In this document: piece by piece, positions 21,091 through 35,000 of the stretch
Layout: each line of letters begins with the position of its first letter
Numbering within the stretch: the first letter of the stretch is position 1
Assembly: GCA_963922205.1 (NCBI GenBank)
Contig: CAWUHX010000287.1
Coordinates: forward strand, 231,528 to 295,527
Source of the DNA: Romanomermis culicivorax
Taxonomy: Eukaryota; Nematoda; Enoplea; Mermithida; Mermithidae
DNA: 64,000 nucleotides
Direction: 5' to 3'
The notes under the pieces: model-generated
Database searches by the model: none
Told to the model about the DNA's origin: nothing
Seen by the model: the letters and a program-made list of their open reading frames with translations, nothing else
Translations under genes and position numbers: made by a program

Positions 21091-24000
21091 GTATATTTCA
21101 AATTGCTAGGTAGGTCGGATTTGCACCCCATTTTGGAAAATTTGACGCAAAAAAGCCATTTTTTTGTATTATATCACCTAGAATGGGGTGCTAATCCGAC
21201 AGCTACACATAGCCGCTACATCAAAGCAGAAGCCACCTTGTTTGTTATACCTGTATACTTATAACGTTGGTGTATAAAAAGCTGTGGCAATTTTTGTTAA
21301 ATTGACTCACCATGCACCAAATATAGTAGCTATTTGAAAGCACCCGAAATGGGGTGGTAATCCGGTAGCCGTCTTTATCGACACTTTCGGTCTATTTTTA
21401 TTGAATGATGCTGTAGAAAGAATATAAGGAAATGTAAAGGTTATTTGAAATCACCCAAAATGAGGTGCAAATCCGAGTGCTATCCTGAGCAGAACACTGA
21501 CATCAAAACAGAAGCCGGCCTTGCGTGTTATATCCTTCCACATTGAGGTGAAAAGTGCTGTATACTTTTTATGGTATAAATCAATAATCTTTATCTATAT
21601 TTTTTATTGATTGGTGCTGTACGAAGTATATAAAGCAATTTTGAAATCACCCAAAATGAGGTGTGAATCCGAGTGCCACGCTTAACATAGCGGTGACATC
21701 TAAGTAGAAACCGACCTCGCTTGTTAAATATACTTTTAACATTAGTATAAAAAGATATACTTTTTACAGTGTAAATCAATGATTTTGATATATTTTTTTA
21801 TTGATTGGTGCTGTACAAAGTATACAACGATGTATACGCTGGCTTGAAATCACCCTAAATGGGGTGCAAATCCGAGTGCTATGCTGATCATAGTAATGAC
21901 ATCAAAGCAGAAGCCGACCTTGCTTGTTAAATGTAGTTTTAATATTAGTGTAAAAAGTGTTATATACTTTGTACTACATGAATCAATAATATTTCTTATT
22001 GATTAAGGCCATACAAAGTATATAAGGCCTATTTTAAATCACCTAAATTGGGGTGCTAATCCAGTTTCCATGTTGAATATAGTAATGGCGTCAAAGGAGA
22101 AGCTCAACTTGCGTCTTAAAAGTACTTTTAAGTATAATTTAAAAAATATTATATGCTTTATACAGCATAAATCAATAATATTCTTATTGATTGGTGCCAT
22201 ACAAAGTATATAAAGAAGTGTAATGCCTATTTGAAATCACCCAGAATGGGGTGCTTATCCGACTTTTGTGTTGAATATAGTAATGACCTCAAAGGAGAAG
22301 CTGAGCTTGCTTCTTAAAAGTACTTTTAAGTATAATTCAAAAAATTTTATATACTTTGTACAGCAAAAATCAATATTTTTTATTGATTGGTGCTGTACAA
22401 AGTATGGAGAAGTCTAATGCATATTTGAAATGGCCCAAAATAGGGTGCTAATCCGACTTGCATGTTGAATATAGTAATGACATCAAAGGAGGAGCTGAAC
22501 TTGCTTCTCAAAACGACTTTTTAGTATAATTTAAAAAGTGTTATATGCTTTGTACAGCAAAAATCAATAATTCGTTTTATTGATTGGCGCTGTACAAAGT
22601 ATGAAGAAGTGTAATGCATATTTTAAATGACCCAAAATAGGGTGCTAATCCGACTTCTATGTTGAATATAGTAATGATGTCAAAGGAGGAGCTGAACTTG
22701 CTTCTTAAAAGAGCTTTTAAATATAATTCAAAAGGTGTAATATACTTTGTACAGCAAAAATCAATAATTCGTTTTATTGATTGGCGCTGTACAAAGTATG
22801 AAGAAGTGTAATGCATATTTTAAATGACCCAAAATAGGGTGCTAATCCGACTTCTATGTTGAATATAGTAATGATGTCAAAGGAGGAGCTGAACTTGCTT
22901 CTTAAAAGAGCTTTTAAATATAATTCAAAAGGTGTAATATACTTTGTACAGCAAAAATCAATAATTCGTTTTATTGATTGGCGCTGTACAAAGTATGAAG
23001 AAGTGTAATGCATATTTTAAATGACCCAAAATAGGGTGCTAATCCGACTTCCATGTTAAATATAGTAATGATGTCAAAGGAGGAGCTGAACTTGCTTCTT
23101 AAAACGACTTTTTAGTATAATTTAAAAAGTGTTATATACTTTGTACAGTAAAAATCAATAATTCGTTTTATTGATTGGCGCTGTACAAAGTATGAAGAAG
23201 TGTAATGCATATTTAAAATGACCCAAAATAGGGTGCTAATCCGACTTCCATGTTAAATATAGTAATGATGTCAAAGGAGGAGCTGAACTTGCTTCTTAAA
23301 TCGACTTTTTAGTATGATTTAAAAAGTGTTATATACTTTGTACAGTAAAAATCAATAATTTGTTTTATTGATTGGCGCTGTACAAAGTATGAAGAAGTGT
23401 AATGCATATTTAAAATGACCCAAAATAGGGTGCTAATCCGACTTCCATGTTAAATATAGTAATGATGTCAAAGGAGGAGCTGAACTTGCTTCTTAAAACG
23501 ACTTTTTAGTATGATTTAAAAAGTGTTATATACTTTGTACAGTAAAAATCAATAATTCGTTTTATTGATTGGCGCTGTACAAAGTATGAAGAAGTGTAAT
23601 GCATATTTTAAATGACCCAGAATAGGGTGCTAATCCAACTTTCATGTTGAATATAGTAATGACGTCAAAGGAAGCTGAAATTGTTTCTTAAAATGACTTT
23701 TGAGTATAATTTAAAAAGTGTTATATACTTTGTACAGCAAAAATCAATATTTTTTATTGATTGGTGCTGTACAAAGTATGGAGAAGTCTAATGCATTCTT
23801 GAAATTGCCCAAAATAGGGTGGTAATCCGACTTCCATGTTGAATATAGTAATGACGTCGAAGGAGGAACTGAAATTGCTTCTTAAAATGACTTTTGAGTA
23901 TAATTTAAAAAGTGTTATATACTTTGTACAGCAAAAATCAATAATTCGTTTTATTGATTGGCGCTGTACAAAGTATGAAGAAGTGTAATGCATATTTAAA

Positions 24001-27000
24001 ATGACCCAAAATAGGGTGCTAATCTGACTTCAATGTTTTATATAGTAATGACAGCAAAGGAAGAGCTGAACTTGCTTCTTAAAACGACTTTTTAGTATAA
24101 TTTAAAAAGTGTTATATACTTTGTACAGTAAAAATCAATAATTCGTTTTATTGATTGGCGCTGTACAAAGTATGAAGAAGTGTAATGCATATTTTAAATG
24201 ACCCAGAATAGGGTGCTAATCCAACTTCCATGTTGAATATAGTAATGACGTCAAAGGAAGCTGAAATTGTTTCTTAAAACGACTTTTTAGTATAATTTAA
24301 AAAGTGTTATATACTTTGTACAGTAAAAATCAATAATTCGTTTTATTGATTGGCGCTGTACAAAGTATGAAGAAGTGTAATGCATATTTTAAATGACCCA
24401 GAATAGGGTGCTAATCCAACTTCCATGTTGAATATAGTAATGACGTCAAAGGAAGCTGAAATTGTTTCTTAAAATGACTTTTGAGTATAATTTAAAAAGT
24501 GTTATATACTTTGTACAGCAAAAATCAATATTTTTTATTGATTGGTGCTGTACAAAGTATGGAGAAGTCTAATGCATTCTTGAAATTGCCCAAAATAGGG
24601 TGCTTATCCGACTGTCATGTTGAATATAGTAATGATGTCAAATGAGAACCTGAACTTGCTCCTTGAAAGTGCTTTTTAGTGTAATTTAAAAAGTGTTATA
24701 TACTTTGTACAGCAAAAATCAATAATTCATTTTATTGATTGGCGCTGTACAAAGTATGAAGAAGTGTAATGCATATTTAAAATGACCCAAAATAGGGTGC
24801 TAATCCGACTTCCATGTTAAATATAGTAATGATGTCAAAGGAGGAGCTGAACTTGCTTCTTAAAAGTGCTTTTAAATATAATTCAAAAAGTGTAATATAC
24901 TTTGTACAGCAAAAATCAATAATTCGTTTTATTGATTGGCGCTGTACAAAGTATAGCGTCTATGCTTTCTACAGCTGGCTTTCCACGTACCCTTACAAAT
25001 TTTACGTCTTTCGAAATATAATTTTTTCCTATTGCGTAATTTATTAACGGATTTCGAATGCGGTGACGACGATGATGAAAATTTGCGATCGACGAAAAAT
25101 TTACATCTACGACGATTAGATTTTTATTTAAATCGATACGACGAAATTGAACGCTTTTTAATTACGTATTCGGGGCCCAATTTTAAAGCTAGTATTTTAA
25201 AAGAAAAATTTGAATATAGTTTTATAGCGACCAATTTACACATTCAAAGATTTGAAGCATTTACTAGGGAAAAGGGAGTAAGGGATTTTTTTCAAAATTA
25301 AATTTGAAAAAAGTTTTTAATTTTGATTTAAATTTAAATATGTTCCCTAATTTTCAATTTAATTCAATAAAAATTTAATTAATAGTAATAATTCAATTAA
25401 ATGACAATACTTTAATTCATTGATAATTATTCAATTTAATAATAATATAATTTGATAATTATTTAATTTAATAATAATCCAATTTAACAATCATAATTAA
25501 GTTAAATAATAATAATTTAATTTGAAAATATCAATTTAATTCAATAATCACAATTGAATTTAATTATAACAATTTAATTTAATTTAATAGTAATTAAATT
25601 AGTAATAATTTAATTTAGTAGTAGTTTAATTCAAATTTAATTGAATAACGATAATTTTTTTGAATGATAAGAGTTCTATTTAATAAAAATAATTCAATTT
25701 AATAATAACAATTTAATTCAATAAAAGTTTAATTCAATCCAATAAAAATTTAAATTAATAATAATAATTTAATTAATAGTAATAATTCAGTTAAATGACA
25801 ATACTTTAATTCACTGATAACAATTCAATTTAATAATAATGCAATTTAACAATCATAATTAAGTGTAATAATAATAATAATTTGATTTAAAAATATTTAA
25901 ATGCAATAATAAGGATTTGATTTAATAACATCAATTTAATTCAATAATAATAATTTATTTCAATATGATAATTGAGTTTAATTATAACAATTTAATTCAA
26001 TTTTATAGTAATTAAATTAGTAATAATTTAATTTAATAATAATTCAATTCAATAACGATAATTTTTTTGAATGATAATTTTATTTAATAGAAATAGTTCA
26101 ATTTGATCAATTGAATAAAAATTTAATATAATAAATAGTAAGAATTAAATTAAATGATAATGCTTTAATTCATTGATAATAATTTAACTTAATGATACCT
26201 TAATTGAATAGTAATAATTCAGTTTAATAATAATAATACTATATTTTGATAATTATTCAATTTAATAATAATGTGATTCAATAATATCAATTTAATTAAT
26301 GTAATTTAAAAATAATTATTCATAATGTAATTTAATAATGTAATTTAAAAATAATTATTCAGTTTAATAATAATCCAATATAATAATAATAATTCAATTC
26401 GAAAATAATTATTCAGTTTAGTGATAATAATTTAATCTCAAAAGAGTTCTTCAATTTAATAATAATAATATAAATTGATAATTATTCAAATTTAATAATA
26501 TTTTAATTTAATAATCATAATTGAGTTTAATAATAATAATTTAATTTAATAATGTTTAAATGCAATAATAATAGTTTGATTTAATAATAGTAATTAGTTT
26601 AATAATAATAATTGAATTTAATAATCATAATTACGCTTAGTAATAATAACTTAATTCAATAATAATCAGTCAATTTAATAATAATAATTTAAATTAATAA
26701 TCATAATTGAGTTTAATTATAACAATTTAATTTAATTTAATAATAATTTAATTCAACAATGATTTTTTTGAATGATAATAGTTCAATTTAATAAAAATAA
26801 TTCAATTTGAAGATAATAATTTGATTCGAAAGTAATTATCCAATTCAATAATAATTCAATTTAATAATAATAATAATTTAATTTTAAAAAAATTTAATTT
26901 AATAAAATAAAAATTTAATTTAATCCAATGAAATTCAATTTAATAATAATAATTTAATTAATATTAATCATTAATTAAGTGATAATACTTTAATTCATTG

Positions 27001-29024
27001 ATAATAGTTTAATTTAATGATAATAGTCTATTTGAATAGTAATAATTCAATTTAATAATATCTCAATTTGATAATAACAATTTAATTTAATTTAATAGTA
27101 ATCCAAGGTGAAAATAATTTAATTTGATAACGATAACTTTTTTGAATGATGATAATTTAATTTAATAAAAATATTTCAATTTAATGATAATAATTTAATT
27201 GTGAATAATTATGCAATATAATGATAATAATTAGATTTAAAAGTAATCATTCAATTTAATAATAATTTAATCCAAAATTGATTCCTCAATTTAATGATAA
27301 TAATTATTTAATTTGAAAATACATATTCGGTTTAATGACAATAATTTAATCTAAAAGTGATTATTCAATTTAATAATAATAATATAATTTGATAATAATT
27401 TAATTTAGTAATAGTATAATCTAATAATAATTTCATTTAATAACGATATTTTTTTTTGAATGATAATAATTCAATTTAATGAAAATAATTCAATTTAATA
27501 AAAATAATTAAATTCAATAAAAATAATTCAATTTAATGAAAGTAATTATTCAATTTAATAATAATATTTTGATTCGAAAATAATTATTCAGTTTAATGAC
27601 AATAATTTAACCTAAAAATAATTGTTCAATTTAATAATAATGATATTATTTGATAATTATTCAATTGAATAATAATTAAATTTAATAATATTTTAATTTA
27701 ATAATCATAATTAAATTTAATAAAAATAGTTTGATTTAATAATAATTTAATTATTTAATTTAAGAATAATAATTTAACTTGAGAATACTAATTTAGTCTA
27801 ATAATCATAATTGAGTTCAATAATAACAATTTGATTCAGTTTAATAATGATTCAATTCAATAACTATAATTTTTTTGAATGATAATACTTCAATTTAATA
27901 AAAATAAACCAATTTGATGATAATTATTTAAATAAAAATTATAATTCAATTTATTGAAAATATTTTAATTAAGATTGATTATTTAATTTAATAATAACCT
28001 AGTTTAATAATAATAATTCAAAAATTTAAAATTGATTCCTCAGTTTAGAAATAATACTTCAATTTGAAAATATTTATTCAGTTTAATGATAATAATTTAA
28101 TGTAAAAATGAATGTTCAATTTAATAATAATAGTATGATTTGATAATTATTCAATTTAATAATTACTCAATTTAATAATTGTATTGAAGTTCAATAATAA
28201 TAATTTAATTCAATAATATTTAAATGCAATAATAATAATTTGATTGAATAATAATAATTTAATTTAATAGAAAGTTTAATATGAAAAAATTTTGTGGATT
28301 TCGAAAATTTTAAATTTGATTCACGTCTTTTAAAATTTAATTTCGTTTGTTAAATTTCAAATCAATTCAATAGCAATTTAATTTGATAGTAGTGATAAAA
28401 ATAACCAAATAAAAGGTTTAATTGAAAATTAAATTTTTCTCTACTTCTTAAAATTTTCCATTTTATCCGCATTTTTTCTCAATTTAATTTCGTTTTTTAA
28501 ATTGTAAATTAATTTAATGCTAATTTAGTTAGATAATAATAACCATAATTCAACTTGATAATAATAATTCTACTTGATAATGTTAGTGATTTTAAAGAAT
28601 GATCATAATTTGTTTGAATAATAATATTAATAATAATGGTAACATTGATAATAATTTAATTTAATAACGATAATAATGATGATTATTAAATTGTATAATA
28701 AAAAAAATAATAATTCAATTTAATGATAACACTAATAAAAGTAGTAATTCCATTCAATAATCATAATAATCAAGATGATTTGATTTTATAGCAATAATAA
28801 TAATAATTCAATTTAATTATAACATTACCGAAATTAATACTAATTTAATTTAATAATTATGATTATAATCAATAACAATTCGATTCAATAATAATATTAA
28901 TAAAAATAATAATAATCATTCAATTTGATAATAACATTCCTTATAATAATAAGTTAATTTAATAATGACAATAATTATGATAATTCAATTTATTAGCAAT
29001 AATAATGATAATAATTAATTTGAT

Positions 29025-29059
<35 letters not shown>

Positions 29060-32000
29060 TCAGTTTAATAATAACATTACTAATAATAGTACTAATTTAA
29101 TTTAGTAATGATGATTATAATCAATAATAATAATAATAATAATAATAATAGTAAATCAATTCAATAATAACATTACTGATAATAATACTAATTTAATTTA
29201 ATAATGATGATTATAATCAATTATAAAAATAATAATAATAGTGATAATAATTCAATTTAAAAATAATATCATTAATAATAATTTGATTCATTAATAATAA
29301 TAATAATTCAATTCAAGAGTAACATTACTAATAATAAATTAATTTAATTATGACAATAATCATGATAATATAATTTATTAGTAATAAAAGTTGTAATAAT
29401 AATTCAATTTAATACTAACATTTCTTATAATAATACTTATTTAATTTAGTAATGATGATTATAATCAATAATAATAATAATAATACAATTCAATAATAAC
29501 ACTATAATGATAATTCAATTCAAGAATAACATTACTAATAATAACTCAATTTAATAATATTACTAATAATAATAATTCAATTTAATAATAACATCACTGA
29601 TAATAATAATTCAATTTAATATAAACATTACTAATAATAATAATTTGATTCAATAATAATAATAATAATAATAATAATAATTTAATTTAACAATGACAAT
29701 AATCGTGAGGTAATTTAATCTATTAATAATAATAATAGTAATAATAATTCAATCTAATAATAACATTACTAATAATAATTTGATTTAATAACAATACTAA
29801 TAATTCAATTTAATAATATCATTAATAATAATAATTTAATTTAATAAAAACATTACTAATAATAATAATTTGATCCAATAATGATAATAATTCAATTTAA
29901 GAATAATATTGTTAACAAAAATAATTTACTTTAATAGTGACAATAATCATGATAATTTAGTTTCTTAGTAATAAAAATAGTAATAATAATTCAATTTAAT
30001 TATAACATTACTAATAATAATAATTTGATTTAATAACAATACTAATAATTCAATTGAATAATTAAAATAAAAATAATTGATTTTTCATTCTTAAACCAAA
30101 TGGAAAGAAGCATTTACATTACCTCTACTCTAATTTTGATGACGTATGCGCGTCATGTGATGAAAAAATCGATAAATTGAACCCGTAAAATTGATGTTTT
30201 AATTTCTTAATGATTCAGTGAAATCTAAGGTTTCAAGTTCGGCACCTAGAATAGCCAATTTTCGTGTAAAAATTGTTAAACTTTCGGAAAAAATTAGATT
30301 TTCTTGAAAATTTAAGTTAAAAATTTTTTGAAAATTTAAAATTTTGAACTTTTTTAAAAATTGAAAAGTTAAAAATTTTATGAAAATTTAAAAGTTTGAA
30401 ATTTTTGAAAATTTAAAATTTTTAAAGATTGAAAAAATTTTTTTATTTTTTTTTAGAAAGTACGCCACGATTGCGTAACTTGCGGCGCTTTTACGGCCTT
30501 TTCGGACGGCTACGATTCGGGCGGTTATTTTCGGTTGGAGGAAAAATTGAAGGAAAATTTTTTAAAAAATGATAGCCGAAAAATCGTGGCGTCCGATTTT
30601 TCGACGATGGTCGATTTTTTACACGATTTTACCCGCTTTAAACGACGTTTAGACGATTTTTGGTCGATATTTAAATCAAAAAGTTGGATAGAAATGAATT
30701 CGAGTAAATTTTTTTTGAAATTTAATTTTCCATTTTTTTCAATTTTTCAATTTCTGTAAATTTTTTTTTAATTTTCTCGTTATTTTTCTTTTTTCATTTT
30801 TTTCGTTTTTCCTCATTTTTTATTTCTTTCTTCATATTTTTGTCGTTTTTATTTTTCCTCCAATTTTTTTCATTTTTGTTTTCCCACTTTGTTTTTTCAT
30901 TTCTTGCTTTTCATATTTTTGATTTTTTTAAATTTTTTTCCTTTTCTTTTTTGCATTTGTTTTTTCACTTTTTCAATTTTAGGTTTTATTTTTTATGTCT
31001 TTATTTTTATCAATTTTTACCATTTCTTTTTTTCATTTTTTCCGTTTTCTCATTTTGTTTCATTGTTCATCATTTTCTATTTCTTTTTTTCTTTCTTTTT
31101 TTTTGTCTTTTTTATTTCTGTTTTCCTCAATTTATTCTATTTTCGTTTTCCCACCTTTTTTTATTTCTTCCTTTTTATATTTTTTATTTTTTTGAATTTT
31201 TTCATTTTTTTCACTTTTTCAGTTATTATGTTTTTTTATGTCTTTATTTTTAGCAATTTTTACCATTTCTTTTTTCATTTTTTTCCGTTTTCTCATTTTT
31301 TTCGTTGTTCCTCATTCTTTATTTCTTTTTTTCTTATTTTTGTATTTTTTTTTCTTTTTTCCTCAATTTTTTTCATTTTCGTTTTCCCACCTTATTTTTT
31401 CATTCCTTCCTTTTCATATTTTTTATTTTTTTGAATTTTTTTCATTTTTATTTTTTCATTTCTTTTTTTCACTTTTTCAGTTATTATGTTTTATTTTTTA
31501 TGTCTTTATTTTTATCAATTTTTACCATTTCTTTTTTTCATTTTTTCCGTTTTCTCATTTTGTTTCATTGTTCCTCATTTTCTATTTCTTTTTTTTTCTT
31601 TTTTATTTCTGTTTTCCTCGATTTATTCCATTTTCGTTTTCCCACCTTATTTTTTTATTTCTTCCTTTTTATATTTTTTATTTTTTTGAATTTTTTTCAT
31701 TTTTATTTTTTCATTTCTTTTTTTCACTTTTTCAGTTATTATGTTTTATTTTTTATGTCTTTATTTTTATCAATTTTTACCATTTCTTTTTTTCATTTTT
31801 TCCGTTTTCTCATTTTGTTTCATTGTTCCTCATTTTCTATTTCTTTTTTTTCTTTTTTTTGTCTTTTTAATTTCTGTTTTCCTCAATTTATTCCATTTTC
31901 GTTTTCACACCTTATTTTTTTATTTCTTCCTTTTTATATTTTTTATTTTTTTGAATTTTTTTCATTTTTATTTTTTCATTTTTTTCACTTTTTCAGTTAT

Positions 32001-35000
32001 TATGTTTTATTTTTTATGTCTTTATTTTTATCAATTTTTACCATTTCTTTTTTCATTTTTTTCCGTTTTCCTCATTTTTTTCGTTGTTCCTCATTTTTTA
32101 TTTCTTTTTTTTTATTTTTGTTTTTTTCATTTCTTTTTCCTCAATTTCTTTCATTTTTGTTTTGCCACCTTATTTTTTCATTTCTTGCTTTTCATATTTT
32201 TGATTTTCTAAAATTTTTTTCCTTTTCATTTTTGCATTTGTTTTTTCACTTTTTCAATTATTAGGTTTTATTTTTTATGTCTTTATTTTTATCAATTTTT
32301 ACCATTTCTTTTTTTCATTTTTTCCGTTTTCTCATTTTGTTTCGTTGTTCCTCATTTTTTATTTCTTCCCTTTTATATTTTTGTTATTTTTATTTCTTTT
32401 TTCCTCAATTTTTTTCATTTTTGTTTTCCCACCTTATTTTTTATTTCTTCCTTTTTATATTTTTTTGAATTTTTTTCATTTTTATTTTTTCATTTCTTTT
32501 TTCACTTTTTCAGTTATTTTTTATGTCTTTATTTTTATCAATTTTTACCAATTTTTTTCATTTTTTTCCGTTTTCCCTCATTTTTTTTCGTTGTTCCTCA
32601 TTTTGTATTTCTTTTTTTTTTCAATTTCTTTCATTTTTGTTTTGCCACCTTATTTTTTCATTTTTTGCTTCTCATATTTTTGATTTTTTTTCATTTCATT
32701 TTTGCATTTCTTTTTTCACTTTTTCAATTATTATGTCTTATTTTTTATGTCTTTATTTTTATCATTTTTTTCATTTTTTCCGTTTTCTCATTTTGTTTCG
32801 TTGTTCCTCTTTTTTTTATTTCTTTTTTTCATATTTTTGTCTTTTTTATTTCTGTTTTCCTCAATTTTCTTCATTTTTTTCTCACGTTATTTTTTCATTT
32901 CTTGCTATCCATATTTTTGATTTTTTTTCATTTAATTTTTGCATTTCTTTTTTAACTTTTTCATTTATTATGTTTTTTTTATTCTTTTTTCCTGAATTTT
33001 TTTTATTTTCGTTCTCCCACCTTATTTTTTCATTTCTTGCCTTTCATATTTTTGATTTTTTTCATTTTATTTTTGCATTTCTTTTTCAACTTTTTCATTT
33101 TTTATGCTTTTTTAATGTCTTTATTTTTGTCAATTTTTATCATTTTTTCCATTTATTCGTTTTTTCATTTCTTATTTTTTCATTTCCTTTTTTTACTTTT
33201 GCATTCTTTAATTTTTTCATCTGTTTTCATTCATTTTGTTTAATTTTTTCTTTTTATTCATTTTTTCCATTTCTTTTTTTTTTGTTTATCCCATTTCTTT
33301 CTTTATTTTTTACACTTCTTTTTATATATTTCTCCATTCGTTAATTTTTATTTTTCCTCTTTTTTCATGTTTTCGCATTTTTTTTCCATTTCGTGTGTTT
33401 TATTTCTGTTTGTTTTTATTTCTATTTTCATTTTTCTAAATTTTTTCTCTTTTCTTTTATCATTTTTTCATTTCTTTTGTTTTTTTTCTTTCGAACAAAA
33501 AATTTCCGTTTCTTCTTTTTTCCTCTTTTTCATTTTTTGGAATTTTTCATTTTAATCCGTGTTAATTTTTTCTTATTTCTTCTTTTCTTTATTTTTTTCC
33601 TTATTTCTATTATTATTTTTACATTTTTTTATTTGTCAGTTTGTCATTGTCTGAAAATTTCTTTGTTTTTCTTTTCTTTAATTTTTTTGATTTTTCACAT
33701 TTTTTTAATTTGTATTATTTATTTGAATTTGCTTCTTTTCTTTTAAAATTTTTTTTCTATCTCTTGGTTTTTTATTTTTTTTAATTATAAAATTTTAAAT
33801 TTTTTAAAAAAATTTTAAGAATAAATTTTTTTCAGCCCAAATTGAATCTTTCGGCAACGATGTGGAAAAATTTGCCGCCGATTGTAAACAACATTTGATG
33901 GAAAAATACGATTGTAAAGTTGAATGTTTCGATCCTCAATTTTCCGATCTAGACGCCGAATTAGCCTGTTTTACGACTAAAACGAAAAATTTTTCACTTT
34001 ACATTATCGATTTTAAATTTAAAGTGCAATGTGACGTCATCGAAAGGGTAGAAATGACGTCATCGACGACCACCAAGGACGATGTTGTAAAGTTGAAAAT
34101 TTCAACCTGCTCCTGCTGCTCCTCCTCGGCCGAATCTAGTTTACATCAATCGGAAAATGAATCCAAATCTACTTTACACCAATCCGAAAATGCATCCAAA
34201 TCTACTTTACACCAATCAGAAAATGAATCCCAATATACTTTACACCAACGCGAAAATTGTTCCAAATCTACTTTACACCAATGCGAAAATGAATACAAAT
34301 CCAGTTTACACCAATCGACGTGGAATATTTTACATAGATTGGACGAAATTTTAAAATTAATAGCCGATAATTATTTAATTAAATTTTTAAAATCTTTACA
34401 AAAAGAAGAAGCGTTAATTAATTTATATTACGATTTAATCAATCGACTTAATTGTATAATTAGTCAAGGATTGACGGCCGTTATTTGCTGTTTATTACAC
34501 GAAGTTTACAACGGATCGGCGACGACCAATTCCACTTTACAAAAATGGAAAATTTGCGGCCCGTTGATTACTGTACATTCGTTTTTGTCGTGTTACCACG
34601 AAGAAAAAGGTGTAAACAACTTTGTAAAAATTTTTGTAAAAAAAATTGTAAAAAAATTTTTGTGAAAAAATTGTAAAAAAAATTTTTATGAAAAAATATC
34701 GAAAAATTTTGTAAAAAAATTTTGTGAAAAAAGTAAAAAATTTTTAAAAAATTGTAAAAAATTTGAAACAAATTTTATGTGGAAAAATTTTGTAGAAAAA
34801 AGAAATTTTGAAAAAATCTTTAAAAAAATAGAAAAAAAATCCGTTAAAAAGTTGCTATAGAAAAATTGTAAAATGTAAAACAATAAAAAAAGTTTAAATG
34901 TGTAAACTTTGTCAAAAAATTGAAAAATAATTTGTGAAAGGATTTGTAAAAAAATTTAGTAAAAATAATTTTAAAAAAAGATAACAAAAATAAATTTGCG

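Noticed and set aside
21088-21110. Alternative exon 1 donor CTAG|GTAGGT
   Set aside because: It would leave phase 1 and break the frame into the conserved HVP block of exon 2; the GTATAT donor at 21091 keeps it.
22577-23013. Repeated 79-codon minus-strand frames ([10 protein letters not shown]...)
   Set aside because: Identical frames exactly 197 bp apart are a by-product of the satellite monomer inside INPP4 intron 1.
22577-24955. Possible hammerhead ribozyme in the 197-bp monomers
   Set aside because: The required CTGATGA and GAAA core boxes are not found in the monomer on the plus strand, nor convincingly on the minus strand.
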